26,032 nt of DNA, from positions 1-26,032 of the forward strand of contig JAEOSL010000043.1 in assembly GCA_016840385.1 (NCBI GenBank). Direction: 5' to 3'. Under the pieces are notes generated by a model, which did not search any database, was not told the origin of the DNA, and saw nothing but the letters and a program-made list of their open reading frames with translations. How positions within the stretch are numbered: position 1 is the first letter of the stretch; each line of letters starts with the position of its first letter. Below, piece after piece: positions 1 to 5,420 of the stretch. The DNA is from Candidatus Thorarchaeota archaeon. Its GTDB lineage: Archaea; Asgardarchaeota; Thorarchaeia; Thorarchaeales; Thorarchaeaceae. The position numbers and the translations under genes are program-made.

Positions 1-669
1 AACTACGGAGAGTTCGGTTTCATTGCAAATCTCATTGTACTTCCAACGTACAGAGGGCAGCAATTTGGCAAGACTCTCATGGAATTGGCAATGAAGCACT
101 TACTCGATAGTGGTGCTAAATCACTCCTATTGGATGGAGTGCAAGAGGCAGTATCCCTCTACGAGAGGTTGGGATTCAGAAAAATCGCTAAATCCCTCCG
201 TCTAGAAGCTTATGTTACCGGGAGAAAAACACAGCACACTCGTTTCATGAATGAAGAAGACCTCCAAGAGATTACTACTTTTGATGCTCAATATTTCGGA
301 AGCCAGAGAGGTGAGTTTCTACAGATGAGATTCTCTGCATATCCTGAATTTGCCCTAGTCATTGAACAAGATGGTAAATTACAAGGATTCATTATGGGCA
401 GTCGTAGTGGTAGTTCTTTGAGAATTGGACCCTGGGTCATGGACACTCAGGATGAAGGAGCGGAACATCTACTACTGGAATTTGCTGGATTGGAAAGTGG
501 AACTCCACTGAAAATCGGTGTGTTGGAGAGCAATAAACAAGCAATCAAGCTTCTTGACCAATATGGTTTCAAATTGCGATCACATTCATGGAGGATGCTC
601 TATGGAAAGGACACAGAGGTGACTCTCTCAAATCACCTCTATGCAATTTTTAGCCCAGTGAGAGGCTAG
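1..669 (+). CDS. GNAT family N-acetyltransferase, two-domain, 5' end cut by window
   Basis: The reading frame is open from base 1, so the start lies outside the window; the first ATG inside it (79) is internal to the acetyl-CoA binding motif. The visible part begins in GNAT motif A, with the P-loop like stretch around PTYRGQQFGKTL, followed by the motif B signature LYERLGF. The C-terminal half (about codons 80-222) resembles the second, degenerate acetyltransferase domain seen in YitH-like proteins (Acetyltransf_18): it has an FG..R..F start, an R.G...RIGPW strand, N.QAI.LL..YGF and a final SWRML. Family members transfer an acetyl group from acetyl-CoA to an amine in the cytoplasm; the substrate here is unknown. 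The gene ends in TAG with a 175-bp gap to the next gene on the same strand. The family call is firm; the substrate is not inferable. Confidence 0.85.
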   Translation, partial: NYGEFGFIANLIVLPTYRGQQFGKTLMELAMKHLLDSGAKSLLLDGVQEAVSLYERLGFRKIAKSLRLEAYVTGRKTQHTRFMNEEDLQEITTFDAQYFGSQRGEFLQMRFSAYPEFALVIEQDGKLQGFIMGSRSGSSLRIGPWVMDTQDEGAEHLLLEFAGLESGTPLKIGVLESNKQAIKLLDQYGFKLRSHSWRMLYGKDTEVTLSNHLYAIFSPVRG

Positions 670-844
670 GTCTATCCTTTATTCCGACGATTCCTAATAT
701 CCTGAACTTTTCGAGTGAAATCAGTCTGCGAACCTGATTCCAGATGAGATTACGGCTTTGAACATCAACACCCAATGGGGTTAGTGTCACGTTAGGAGTT
801 ACATCGTATCCTTCATTACTATCTACTTACTCACTGCATATGTC

Positions 845-1123
845 ATGACTCTAGAATTTCTTGTTCATCCAGCTGTTCGAGAAGTGTTGTTCGAACTAAT
901 CTGGGGAGATCGTTTTGAGAGGGATTTGGAAAAGAAGATGACAAGTACTGAAGTTGCTTTTACTAAGATACGGGACCGACTTCTGGAAGAAGACTTAGTC
1001 TATCAACTAAAAGGTGAACATGGGAATCCCTATTTGAGCCTTACAGATAAGGGACTTGCAGTAATTAACAGGCTCTACGAAATTGAACGAATTCTTGAAG
1101 GAGAAGACGTAGACGCGGAATGA
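845..1123 (+). CDS. Small winged-helix DNA-binding protein
   Basis: This 92-residue protein has the layout of a single winged-helix domain. An N-terminal helix (HPAVREVLFELIW) is followed by a helix-turn-helix region around residues 25-50, then LEEDLVYQLKGEHGNPYLSLTDKG, which is the wing strand pair and the L-T-DKG ending typical of ArsR/MarR-like archaeal regulators. An acidic tail (ERILEGEDVDAE) closes it. It is probably a cytoplasmic transcription regulator, but a target cannot be named. No good Shine-Dalgarno sequence precedes the ATG at 845. The earlier overlapping ATG at 840 runs into a stop after two codons, so 845 is the only sensible ATG. A weak hairpin (GTCAC/GTGAC, 1134-1150) follows the stop. 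Confidence 0.7.
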   Translation: MTLEFLVHPAVREVLFELIWGDRFERDLEKKMTSTEVAFTKIRDRLLEEDLVYQLKGEHGNPYLSLTDKGLAVINRLYEIERILEGEDVDAE

Positions 1124-1239
1124 ACTCGAAACTGTCACTCCTAAAGTGACAAGGGATTTAATATTCTAGACTGTGTAGAGAAACTAGGGTTGATTATGGC
1201 TCAGGGTGTGTTTCTCCCCGAGGACGATTCCCCTCAACC

Positions 1240-2226
1240 ATGGTCATTGCATATTCGAAGTCGTCTGGTGGTCCTCATTCAGTGGCAGGTAGTAAAAACA
1301 GTCTTATCTGGCGTAGAAGCTATTATCCAAAATATGATGTCTTAGGTCAACATATCCTAAGACTTCCAAAAACTCAATTCGATTCATATTTTAATTCAAG
1401 TAAGAATGAAAAACTAGGTGTCTTAACCGTGAATGAAGCTCATTTGAAAGCCCTACGTTGTCCTCAGTGTGGAAAGAACCTATTTCTCAACGGAGAAGGT
1501 GAGATTGTCGATGGACAAATCACATGTCAGAAAGGTCATACTTGGGAGATCAACAATGGAATACCTTCTCTTGTATATCCACCAATCAGCGATGAGGATG
1601 CAAAATGGATTGCTGAATATGATGAGATGGCTGAATCATATGATGAGATGGTAAAGCAGTACAATGAGTTCCTTGATGTTGATTTGATGAAGGAAAGATC
1701 TAGTTTCAGCCAGTTCATTCCAATAGAAGGACCCGTTCGGATAATAGATGTCAGTATTGGAACAGCAGCCAATTTCATCGCGCTTTATGAGTTATTCAAG
1801 AAACAAATGGGCCGATTCAATCTCCATGGAATGGATCTCTCTACTGGAATGTTAGCTGTCTCTCAACGGAAAATTGCTGAAGTGGATTTCGATGTTAGTC
1901 TTACATATGGTAGCGTTTTCAACCCACCTTACACTTCAAACTTTTTTGATATTGTACTTCATACAGGAGGGATCAATACTTTCTCTGATATTCACGGTGC
2001 ATTGAAAGAGATGCTGAGATTAGTAAAATCAGGTGGAGTTGTGATTGTTGTTGATGAGGGTCTCTCACCTCAAATGCGAGAAACAGAGAAGGGGAAAGCG
2101 ATAATCAAAGCAAACAGTCTATTCAACGCAAAACCACCTCTTGAATTTCTCCCAAAGAAAGCCCAGAATCTAGAAGTTTCCTATGTCATGAACGAAACCT
2201 TCTACCAAATGGTCTTCACGAAATGA
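1240..2226 (+). CDS. Class I SAM-dependent methyltransferase with N-terminal Trm112-like zinc knuckle
   Basis: Numbered from the ATG at 1240 (328 residues), a zinc-knuckle module covers about residues 68-112: LRCPQCGKNL (C74, C77), then ITCQKGHTW (C96, H100) and NGIPSLVYP, the pattern of Trm112/UPF0434-like domains. A YDEMAESYDEM segment leads into the Rossmann methyltransferase fold: motif I RIIDVSIGTAANF (about 168-180), an acidic motif II at GMDLS, and the motif IV region NFFDIVLHTGGINTF. C-terminal strands follow LVKSGGVVIVVDEG. It presumably methylates a small molecule or lipid; many proteins of this architecture are UbiE-like, and no substrate can be assigned. The start is uncertain. 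A GTG at 1429 with AGGTG 10 nt upstream would give a 265-residue protein starting just before the zinc knuckle, and the 63 residues before it match no family known to me. Confidence 0.8.
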   Translation: MVIAYSKSSGGPHSVAGSKNSLIWRRSYYPKYDVLGQHILRLPKTQFDSYFNSSKNEKLGVLTVNEAHLKALRCPQCGKNLFLNGEGEIVDGQITCQKGHTWEINNGIPSLVYPPISDEDAKWIAEYDEMAESYDEMVKQYNEFLDVDLMKERSSFSQFIPIEGPVRIIDVSIGTAANFIALYELFKKQMGRFNLHGMDLSTGMLAVSQRKIAEVDFDVSLTYGSVFNPPYTSNFFDIVLHTGGINTFSDIHGALKEMLRLVKSGGVVIVVDEGLSPQMRETEKGKAIIKANSLFNAKPPLEFLPKKAQNLEVSYVMNETFYQMVFTK

Positions 2227-2289
2227 GTTGCATATAGACCCAAACAGGTTCTACAAAATTAGAGTTTCAGTAGGAATAGATTTTGATAT

Positions 2290-2333
2290 AAAAAAGAGAG
2301 GAGAGTGCTCATGTAGCTTCCCACAGGAGCACT
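2290..2333 (-). terminator. Hairpin plus T-run ending the small-gene cluster
   Basis: On the minus strand a 7-bp perfect stem (AGTGCTC, 2333-2327, with GAGCACT, 2310-2304) with a 16-nt loop is followed by a pyrimidine tract ending in six T (2295-2290). The stop codon of the last small gene (2309-2311) lies in the stem. This has the form of an intrinsic terminator for minus-strand transcription and sits between convergent genes. The assignment is by shape only. Confidence 0.5.
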
Positions 2334-2425
2334 TCTTTCATTGATGCGCTTCTAAGCTGCTTAGCATCAACAGAGGGCTGCTCAGTACTACGGTCAGATC
2401 CAACGATCTCGATATCTCGATTCAT
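2309..2425 (-). CDS. Small protein of 38 residues, third gene of a mini-operon
   Basis: The frame starts at ATG 2425 and stops at TGA 2309-2311. It follows the stop of the preceding small gene by 6 nt, and AGGTAG (the last codon plus stop of that gene) lies just upstream in Shine-Dalgarno position. The product begins MNRDIEIVGSDRS and ends KEVLLWEAT. It is polar with mixed charge, has no membrane segment and no cysteine, and could form a helix in its second half. I recognise no family. It was found by reading the minus strand of a gap that is otherwise empty. Support comes from the ribosome binding site, the close spacing and the shared promoter and terminator, not from homology. Confidence 0.5.
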   Translation of the reverse strand: MNRDIEIVGSDRSTEQPSVDAKQLRSASMKEVLLWEAT

Positions 2426-2431
2426 TGCAAT

Positions 2432-2521
2432 CTACCTGTACAAGTATGAGTGTCTGATAGCATCTGTTGAAACTTGCTTCTTTAGCTTCTTTTTCTGCTT
2501 GATTGTCTTTGCTAGTGCCAT
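2432..2521 (-). CDS. Very basic 29-residue protein, second gene of a mini-operon
   Basis: The ATG at 2521 is preceded by a strong Shine-Dalgarno sequence (GGAGGTAG, spacing about 5 nt) that overlaps the end of the upstream small gene, so translation is probably coupled. The product starts MALAKTIKQKKKLKKQ: 7 of residues 5-15 are Lys, with no acidic residue before Asp20, giving a strongly positive N-terminal half suited to RNA, DNA or ribosome binding. It ends AIRHSYLYR, which resembles the end of the upstream gene product (AIGFAYIYRR). No family is recognised. The single best argument for it is the near-perfect ribosome binding site in a polycistronic setting. Confidence 0.55.
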   Translation of the reverse strand: MALAKTIKQKKKLKKQVSTDAIRHSYLYR

Positions 2522-2526
2522 ATTAT

Positions 2527-2634
2527 CTACCTCCGATAGATGTATGCGAATCCGATGGCGTTAATCCTGTGGACTCTAGCCATCTTGTCTTCTTGTGTTC
2601 CAGTTTCGTATCCGTGTCGGTCTGTTCGATACAT
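2527..2634 (-). CDS. Basic 35-residue protein, first gene of a mini-operon
   Basis: The ATG at 2634 has GAGGT 9 nt upstream; the TAG stop (2527-2529) is 5 nt from the next ATG. The product begins MYRTDRHGYETGTQEDK and ends NAIGFAYIYRR. It is rich in Arg and His (about 10 of 35 residues), soluble, with no cysteine and no signal peptide. The last two codons CGG AGG and the stop form the ribosome binding site of the next gene. A TATA-like box lies about 70 bp upstream (2701-2709). No known family comes to mind; a nucleic-acid or ribosome-associated role is a guess from charge alone. Confidence 0.5.
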   Translation of the reverse strand: MYRTDRHGYETGTQEDKMARVHRINAIGFAYIYRR

Positions 2635-2660
2635 TGTTAGTTACCTCAGTATTTCACGCA

Positions 2661-2677
2661 GGAACTACACCAGTTCC
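2661..2677 (-). promoter_or_regulatory. Perfect 6-bp hairpin or operator in the mini-operon leader
   Basis: GGAACT and AGTTCC flank a 5-nt spacer. The site is at the predicted transcription start (about 26 bp after the TATA-like box at 2701-2709), so it is either an operator at the start site or a 5'-terminal hairpin of the mRNA. Confidence 0.35.
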
Positions 2678-2700
2678 TATCTACTATGTAAACTAAATTC

Positions 2701-2709
2701 GTATATAAG
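2701..2709 (-). promoter_or_regulatory. TATA box of the small-gene operon
   Basis: On the minus strand CTTATATAC is preceded by a purine-rich AAAC that fits a BRE. The expected start about 26 bp downstream (near 2679) leaves a leader of about 45 nt carrying a Shine-Dalgarno sequence. Confidence 0.5.
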
Positions 2710-2720
2710 GTTTGCTCTCC

Positions 2721-2807
2721 AAACCATTGAGCATAAAATAACCAATTTACCAAACTATAAACGTAATTTGGTTTAAAATAAGAATATAATTGAACCAATG
2801 GTTCAAT
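2721..2807. promoter_or_regulatory. Operator-like cluster: AACCAAT repeats and a 19-bp palindrome
   Basis: AACCATT (2722), AACCAAT (2740), an inverted AAACCAAAT-like copy (2766-2774) and a perfect palindrome ATTGAACCA-A-TGGTTCAAT (2789-2807) lie in the AT-rich spacer between the divergent mini-operon and the winged-helix regulator gene. This is the usual place for autoregulation by a dimeric winged-helix protein. The palindrome lies just upstream of the regulator's TATA-like box. Binding by that regulator is an inference. Confidence 0.45.
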
Positions 2808-2814
2808 AAACAAA

Positions 2815-2824
2815 CTTATATTCT
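2815..2824 (+). promoter_or_regulatory. TATA-like box of the winged-helix regulator gene
   Basis: CTTATATTCT begins 8 bp after the 19-bp palindrome. A start about 26 bp later (near 2846) would give a leader of about 110 nt. That leader contains a GGGTC/GACCC hairpin (2851-2869) and a five-codon open frame at 2849. Confidence 0.4.
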
Positions 2825-2954
2825 ATGAGAGTGAAATAGAATACGAGCATGGGTCTATTATTTTGACCCGAAACGACCAAAAGGTGCGGAAAGACGTCGC
2901 TTCGGATGAAATTTGGAGCGGCCCCAAAACGAAAATGCATTGGTGAATACAACA

Positions 2955-3716
2955 ATGGGCACTAAGACAAAGATCACAGAGATCACTGACAACCTAAAGG
3001 GAATTGTTCTTACAAAAGAGGGCAAAGCACCACAGAAAGAAATTGTTTTTGTTACAGATGAGGAACGAGCATCTGTTTTGGATGAACCTGTTAGACTCTA
3101 CATTTTGCAGGTTCTTAGATCAGGTATCAAAGATACGATAACCTCAGAGAAGGTTGACGAGAATGGGGACAAGATCATCAGAGTGCGTGATGTTAAACGA
3201 AATGCTCTGTCTGTACTAGAGATTGTGAAATTGTCAACTGATTGTTGTGGACCTGATGTAGAGATTAGCAAGAATCAAGTATATCATCATTTACCCAAAC
3301 TCGAAGAAGAAGGGTATGTAGCTAAGTATGGTACTGTGACCACTGGGAAACGAACCACTGATTATTGGCGTAGGACTGCATACGGATTTGTTCTTACCAA
3401 GGGAGAGTGGGTTGGAGGAAGTGGCACTTTGGCAAAGAAGATGAAGCCCTTTGTGGAAAAGATGCTTGACACCTTTGACTTGAAGGTATCAACCGCAGAT
3501 AGAAAAGAATTACTTGAACTAATGACTAAGAAGACTGTGATGCAGTCTGATTGGCGAACCAAGATTGCAGAGCTCGTTAAAGGCGATGTTGCAGATAAAA
3601 TGGTTCTCGAACAGTATGAAACATTACTGGACTACTATTCAATGGGATCAAAGGAATATCTTGACAATATCATGAGGATTAGGGAAATACTGTTCCCTAA
3701 CGAACCCTTAGTCTAA
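2955..3716 (+). CDS. ArsR-like winged-helix transcription regulator with C-terminal extension
   Basis: From the ATG at 2955 the protein has 253 residues. A start there is favoured by GGTGA 8 nt upstream; the frame is open back to a TTG at 2913. Residues 36-55 (ERASVLDEPVRLYILQVLR) form the first helices of a winged-helix domain. A basic insert (RVRDVKRNALSVLEIVKLS) follows, then the recognition helix and wing: ISKNQVYHHLPKLEEEGYV, then KYGTVTTGKRTTDYWRRTA. The pattern NQVYHHLPKLEEEGYV is typical of archaeal ArsR-type regulators. The C-terminal 110 residues are helical and may serve dimerisation or ligand binding. Two cysteines (DCCGPD) lie in the insert and could sense metal or redox state. 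The gene diverges from the mini-operon across an operator-like region and ends 5 bp from a convergent gene. Confidence 0.75.
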   Translation: MGTKTKITEITDNLKGIVLTKEGKAPQKEIVFVTDEERASVLDEPVRLYILQVLRSGIKDTITSEKVDENGDKIIRVRDVKRNALSVLEIVKLSTDCCGPDVEISKNQVYHHLPKLEEEGYVAKYGTVTTGKRTTDYWRRTAYGFVLTKGEWVGGSGTLAKKMKPFVEKMLDTFDLKVSTADRKELLELMTKKTVMQSDWRTKIAELVKGDVADKMVLEQYETLLDYYSMGSKEYLDNIMRIREILFPNEPLV

Positions 3717-3721
3717 GAGAA

Positions 3722-3961
3722 TTAAACTACCGCTGCACAGATATTGGTCTGTGTTTCGAGAACGCCTTTGAGGTTCTTGAGTTTGTCAACGACAAAATTG
3801 CTCAGATGATTGTTGTTTTGAAATTCAGCCTTTATGATAATATCAGAAGCTCCAAAGATGACATTTACCTCTAGAACTTCATCCATAGTTTTTATGGTTT
3901 CAAAAACATCGTTTTGAGATGACATATCAACATTCAGCAGGATATATGCAGTCACAGTCAT
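3722..3961 (-). CDS. Stand-alone Lrp/AsnC ligand-binding (RAM) domain protein
   Basis: The 79-residue product is a single alpha/beta ACT-like domain of the Lrp/AsnC C-terminal type. It has a first strand TVTAYILLNVD, a helix NDVFETIKTM, the turn VLEVNVIFGASDIIIKAEF (the family's G..D..v.v strand pair), the helix LSNFVVDKLKNLKGV and a final strand LETQTNICAAVV. There is no HTH domain, as in archaeal stand-alone RAM proteins, which bind amino acids as oligomers and modulate partner regulators. GGGT about 9 nt before the ATG serves as ribosome binding site. It converges on the winged-helix gene with 5 bp between stops, leaving no room for a separate terminator. Confidence 0.8.
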   Translation of the reverse strand: MTVTAYILLNVDMSSQNDVFETIKTMDEVLEVNVIFGASDIIIKAEFQNNNHLSNFVVDKLKNLKGVLETQTNICAAVV

Positions 3962-4061
3962 CAGAAGTTACCCTTCTTTTTCGCAATGTGTTCGACTTCG
4001 TAGAGTTCCTCTTAATCCTTTCCGCGTAACAGTTTTGTAGAGTAGAGCTGAAGTAATAGAA

Positions 4062-4436
4062 TTAGATGTTGCCCTTCAAATGAATAGCAGCTTTTGTTAT
4101 GTCAATGATAGTTAGCTCTGGAACTGCAGATGACTCTGCCCAAGCAACTGCCCAGCTAGAATCGTTAACCTTTACTATCATCAAGTGGCCTTCATCAGAA
4201 CCGGCACTTCCAATGTAGAAGTCCTGTGCTGATCGGACTCTCTTGTATTTCACTCCCCCAGCAGAAACCTTTCCAGAGGCTTTCTGAGGAGCTTCAATTA
4301 TTGACTTGATGTCTTCCATCAGATCCCAATTTTCAGTCTGCCAGACTATCTCCCCTTCTTTTACAACTGCAAAAGCCTGTATCTTGGGATTGTTCTCATA
4401 AAGTTGATACCATTGTCGACTAATAGCGGATTCCAA
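4062..4436 (-). CDS. Profilin-like small protein, second copy (TTG start)
   Basis: The preferred start is a TTG at 4436 with GGAGGA 7-8 nt upstream. The longer reading from ATG 4505 adds 23 residues that encode that ribosome binding site and match nothing in the paralogue. The 124-residue product aligns end to end with its neighbour at 4521-4901: AF.V..EG..VWQ..NWDL, then a helix, GVKY..vRS, a Gly-rich turn, WAVAWAESS, and a final helix ending LKGNI. The order of helix, W/Y near the N-terminus, two strands, helix, KY strand, Gly turn, strands and C-terminal helix fits the profilin fold, and Asgard archaea encode profilins that bind actin. Roadblock/LC7 folds share much of this layout and remain an alternative. 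The actin link is an inference. Confidence 0.55.
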   Translation of the reverse strand: MESAISRQWYQLYENNPKIQAFAVVKEGEIVWQTENWDLMEDIKSIIEAPQKASGKVSAGGVKYKRVRSAQDFYIGSAGSDEGHLMIVKVNDSSWAVAWAESSAVPELTIIDITKAAIHLKGNI

Positions 4437-4520
4437 AATTAATCCTCCAATAATACAAAGGAAGTGTAATGGGGAATGGTTCCATAGGACGTTCCCCCAA
4501 TTCAATCCAAAGTATATTTG

Positions 4521-4901
4521 CTATATTTTACCTTTCAGGGTTTTTGCTGCTCTATCGATGTCAACATAGACACCATCTGGTTGTGCATCAGGTGCAACCC
4601 AAGCAACAACCCATTTCTCACCCTCAATCTTTGCTAAGATAAGGATGCCATTTCCTTGGACGTTGCGAGCCACCAGACTCTCAGGTGTCGATCTCATTGT
4701 AGAGTAGCGAACATTGTTCTGTGTGATTGCAGGACTTTTAGATTTCACTGCAGACATGAGACTACCTGCATCTGCGGTAAGATCCCAATTATTACTCTGC
4801 CACAGGACTTGTCCACCTTCAGTTATTACGCCAAAAGCTTGCACCATATTGCCTGAACTATTGTATGCCATTGTATATGCATCCATGACAGGATCGCTCA
4901 T
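4521..4901 (-). CDS. Profilin-like small protein, first copy
   Basis: This gene encodes 126 residues, with GGGGTGA 8 nt before the ATG. It has an N-terminal helix (PVMDAYTMAYNSS), strands VQAFGVITEGG and QVLWQSNNWDL, a helix TADAGSLMSAVKS, then NNVRYSTMRSTPESLVARN, VQGNGILILAKI, WVVAWVAPDA and a C-terminal helix to LKGKI. The KY/RY strand, the xVxR turn, the Gly-rich hairpin and the closing helix follow the profilin order. Roadblock/LC7 is the other candidate. It heads a two-gene unit with its paralogue 84 bp downstream and has a TATA-like box at 4955-4962. In Asgard archaea profilins are thought to act on the actin cytoskeleton in the cytoplasm. Function here rests on fold pattern only. Confidence 0.55.
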   Translation of the reverse strand: MSDPVMDAYTMAYNSSGNMVQAFGVITEGGQVLWQSNNWDLTADAGSLMSAVKSKSPAITQNNVRYSTMRSTPESLVARNVQGNGILILAKIEGEKWVVAWVAPDAQPDGVYVDIDRAAKTLKGKI

Positions 4902-4954
4902 TGTAAATTCACCCCGTTGAATATACGGTCTAAGAAAGAATCCGGTAGTACCTC

Positions 4955-4962
4955 TAAATAAA
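4955..4962 (-). promoter_or_regulatory. TATA-like box for the profilin-like pair
   Basis: TTTATTTA on the minus strand sits about 55 bp before the ATG at 4901. A start near 4933 would give a short leader with the GGGGTGA ribosome binding site. Confidence 0.4.
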
Positions 4963-5002
4963 CAAATGCTTGATGGCCCTATTTCGACAGGTCTGGTGAA
5001 TA

Positions 5003-5011
5003 CACTTATGC
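5003..5011 (+). promoter_or_regulatory. Weak TATA-like box for the DUF167 gene, probably leaderless
   Basis: CACTTATGC is centred about 27 bp before the ATG at 5034. No Shine-Dalgarno sequence is seen before that ATG, which fits a leaderless transcript. Confidence 0.3.
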
Positions 5012-5033
5012 ACGGTTACGTTTTTTCATACCT

Positions 5034-5330
5034 ATGGACTCTGGACCTGTCTGGATGAGTGAAAAAGGGACATTCCTTCGAGTAATTGTCAAGCCAAACT
5101 CCAAAAAGAAGGAACTAATTGCTGAGAAAAATCCAGATTCAATATTGATTAATCTTGCAGGTCCAGCAAAGGAAGGGAAGGCAAACACAGAGCTAGTGAA
5201 GAGATTGTCCAAGCTCTTGAAAATATCGACTAGTTCAATCAAACTTGTTACAGGACATAAGTCGCGAGAGAAGATACTTTTGATAGATGGTCTAAGTGCT
5301 GAGGAAGTTGAGAAGAAACTCGCCCCATGA
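5034..5330 (+). CDS. DUF167/YggU (UPF0235) family protein
   Basis: The 98-residue protein has the full family signature: TFLRVIVKPNSKKKELI at the start, then ILINLAGPAKEGKANTELV, which is the conserved V.a.P..GKAN..li..la motif. IKLVTGHKSREKILLIDG, the conserved i..G..sr.K.v.i strand pair, follows. Members are small cytoplasmic alpha/beta proteins found in bacteria, archaea and eukaryotes (human C15orf40); their biochemical role is not established. The start at 5034 is chosen because a TATA-like element lies one promoter length upstream; an internal ATG at 5055 begins the conserved domain more closely and is the alternative. It is divergent from the profilin-like genes. Confidence 0.85.
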   Translation: MDSGPVWMSEKGTFLRVIVKPNSKKKELIAEKNPDSILINLAGPAKEGKANTELVKRLSKLLKISTSSIKLVTGHKSREKILLIDGLSAEEVEKKLAP

Positions 5331-5339
5331 TATAGGCAG

Positions 5340-5347
5340 TTATATAG
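5340..5347 (+). promoter_or_regulatory. TATA box of the OPT-like transporter gene
   Basis: TTATATAG lies 10 bp after the DUF167 stop codon. A start near 5370 would give a leader of about 50 nt with a GGAGG ribosome binding site at 5405-5409. Confidence 0.45.
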
Positions 5348-5420
5348 CGGATATCCTTGGAAAAATCATCCCTGCGATCAATAGCCCAAGATTACAGAAT
5401 ACCCGGAGGCATCGACAGCA

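Noticed and set aside
1618..1651. Direct DNA repeat TATGATGAGATGG, two copies 21 bp apart
   Set aside because: It encodes YDEM twice in a helical linker common in methyltransferases; short and explained by the protein sequence, so not treated as a mobile or regulatory repeat.
2540..2776. A plus-strand frame of 78 codons with a hydrophobic start
   Set aside because: No Shine-Dalgarno sequence precedes it, and it runs antisense over the first small gene and straight through the promoter and operator-like repeats of the gap. The minus-strand reading has far better signals.
2227..2912. Search for a tRNA, CRISPR repeat or other structured RNA in the long gap
   Set aside because: No cloverleaf, no regular spaced repeats and no T-loop-like sequence were found; the gap is accounted for by the small genes and their control sites.
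4437..4505. The 23-residue N-terminal extension of the second profilin-like gene from ATG 4505
   Set aside because: It encodes the GGAGGA ribosome binding site of the TTG at 4436, has no site of its own and has no counterpart in the paralogue.
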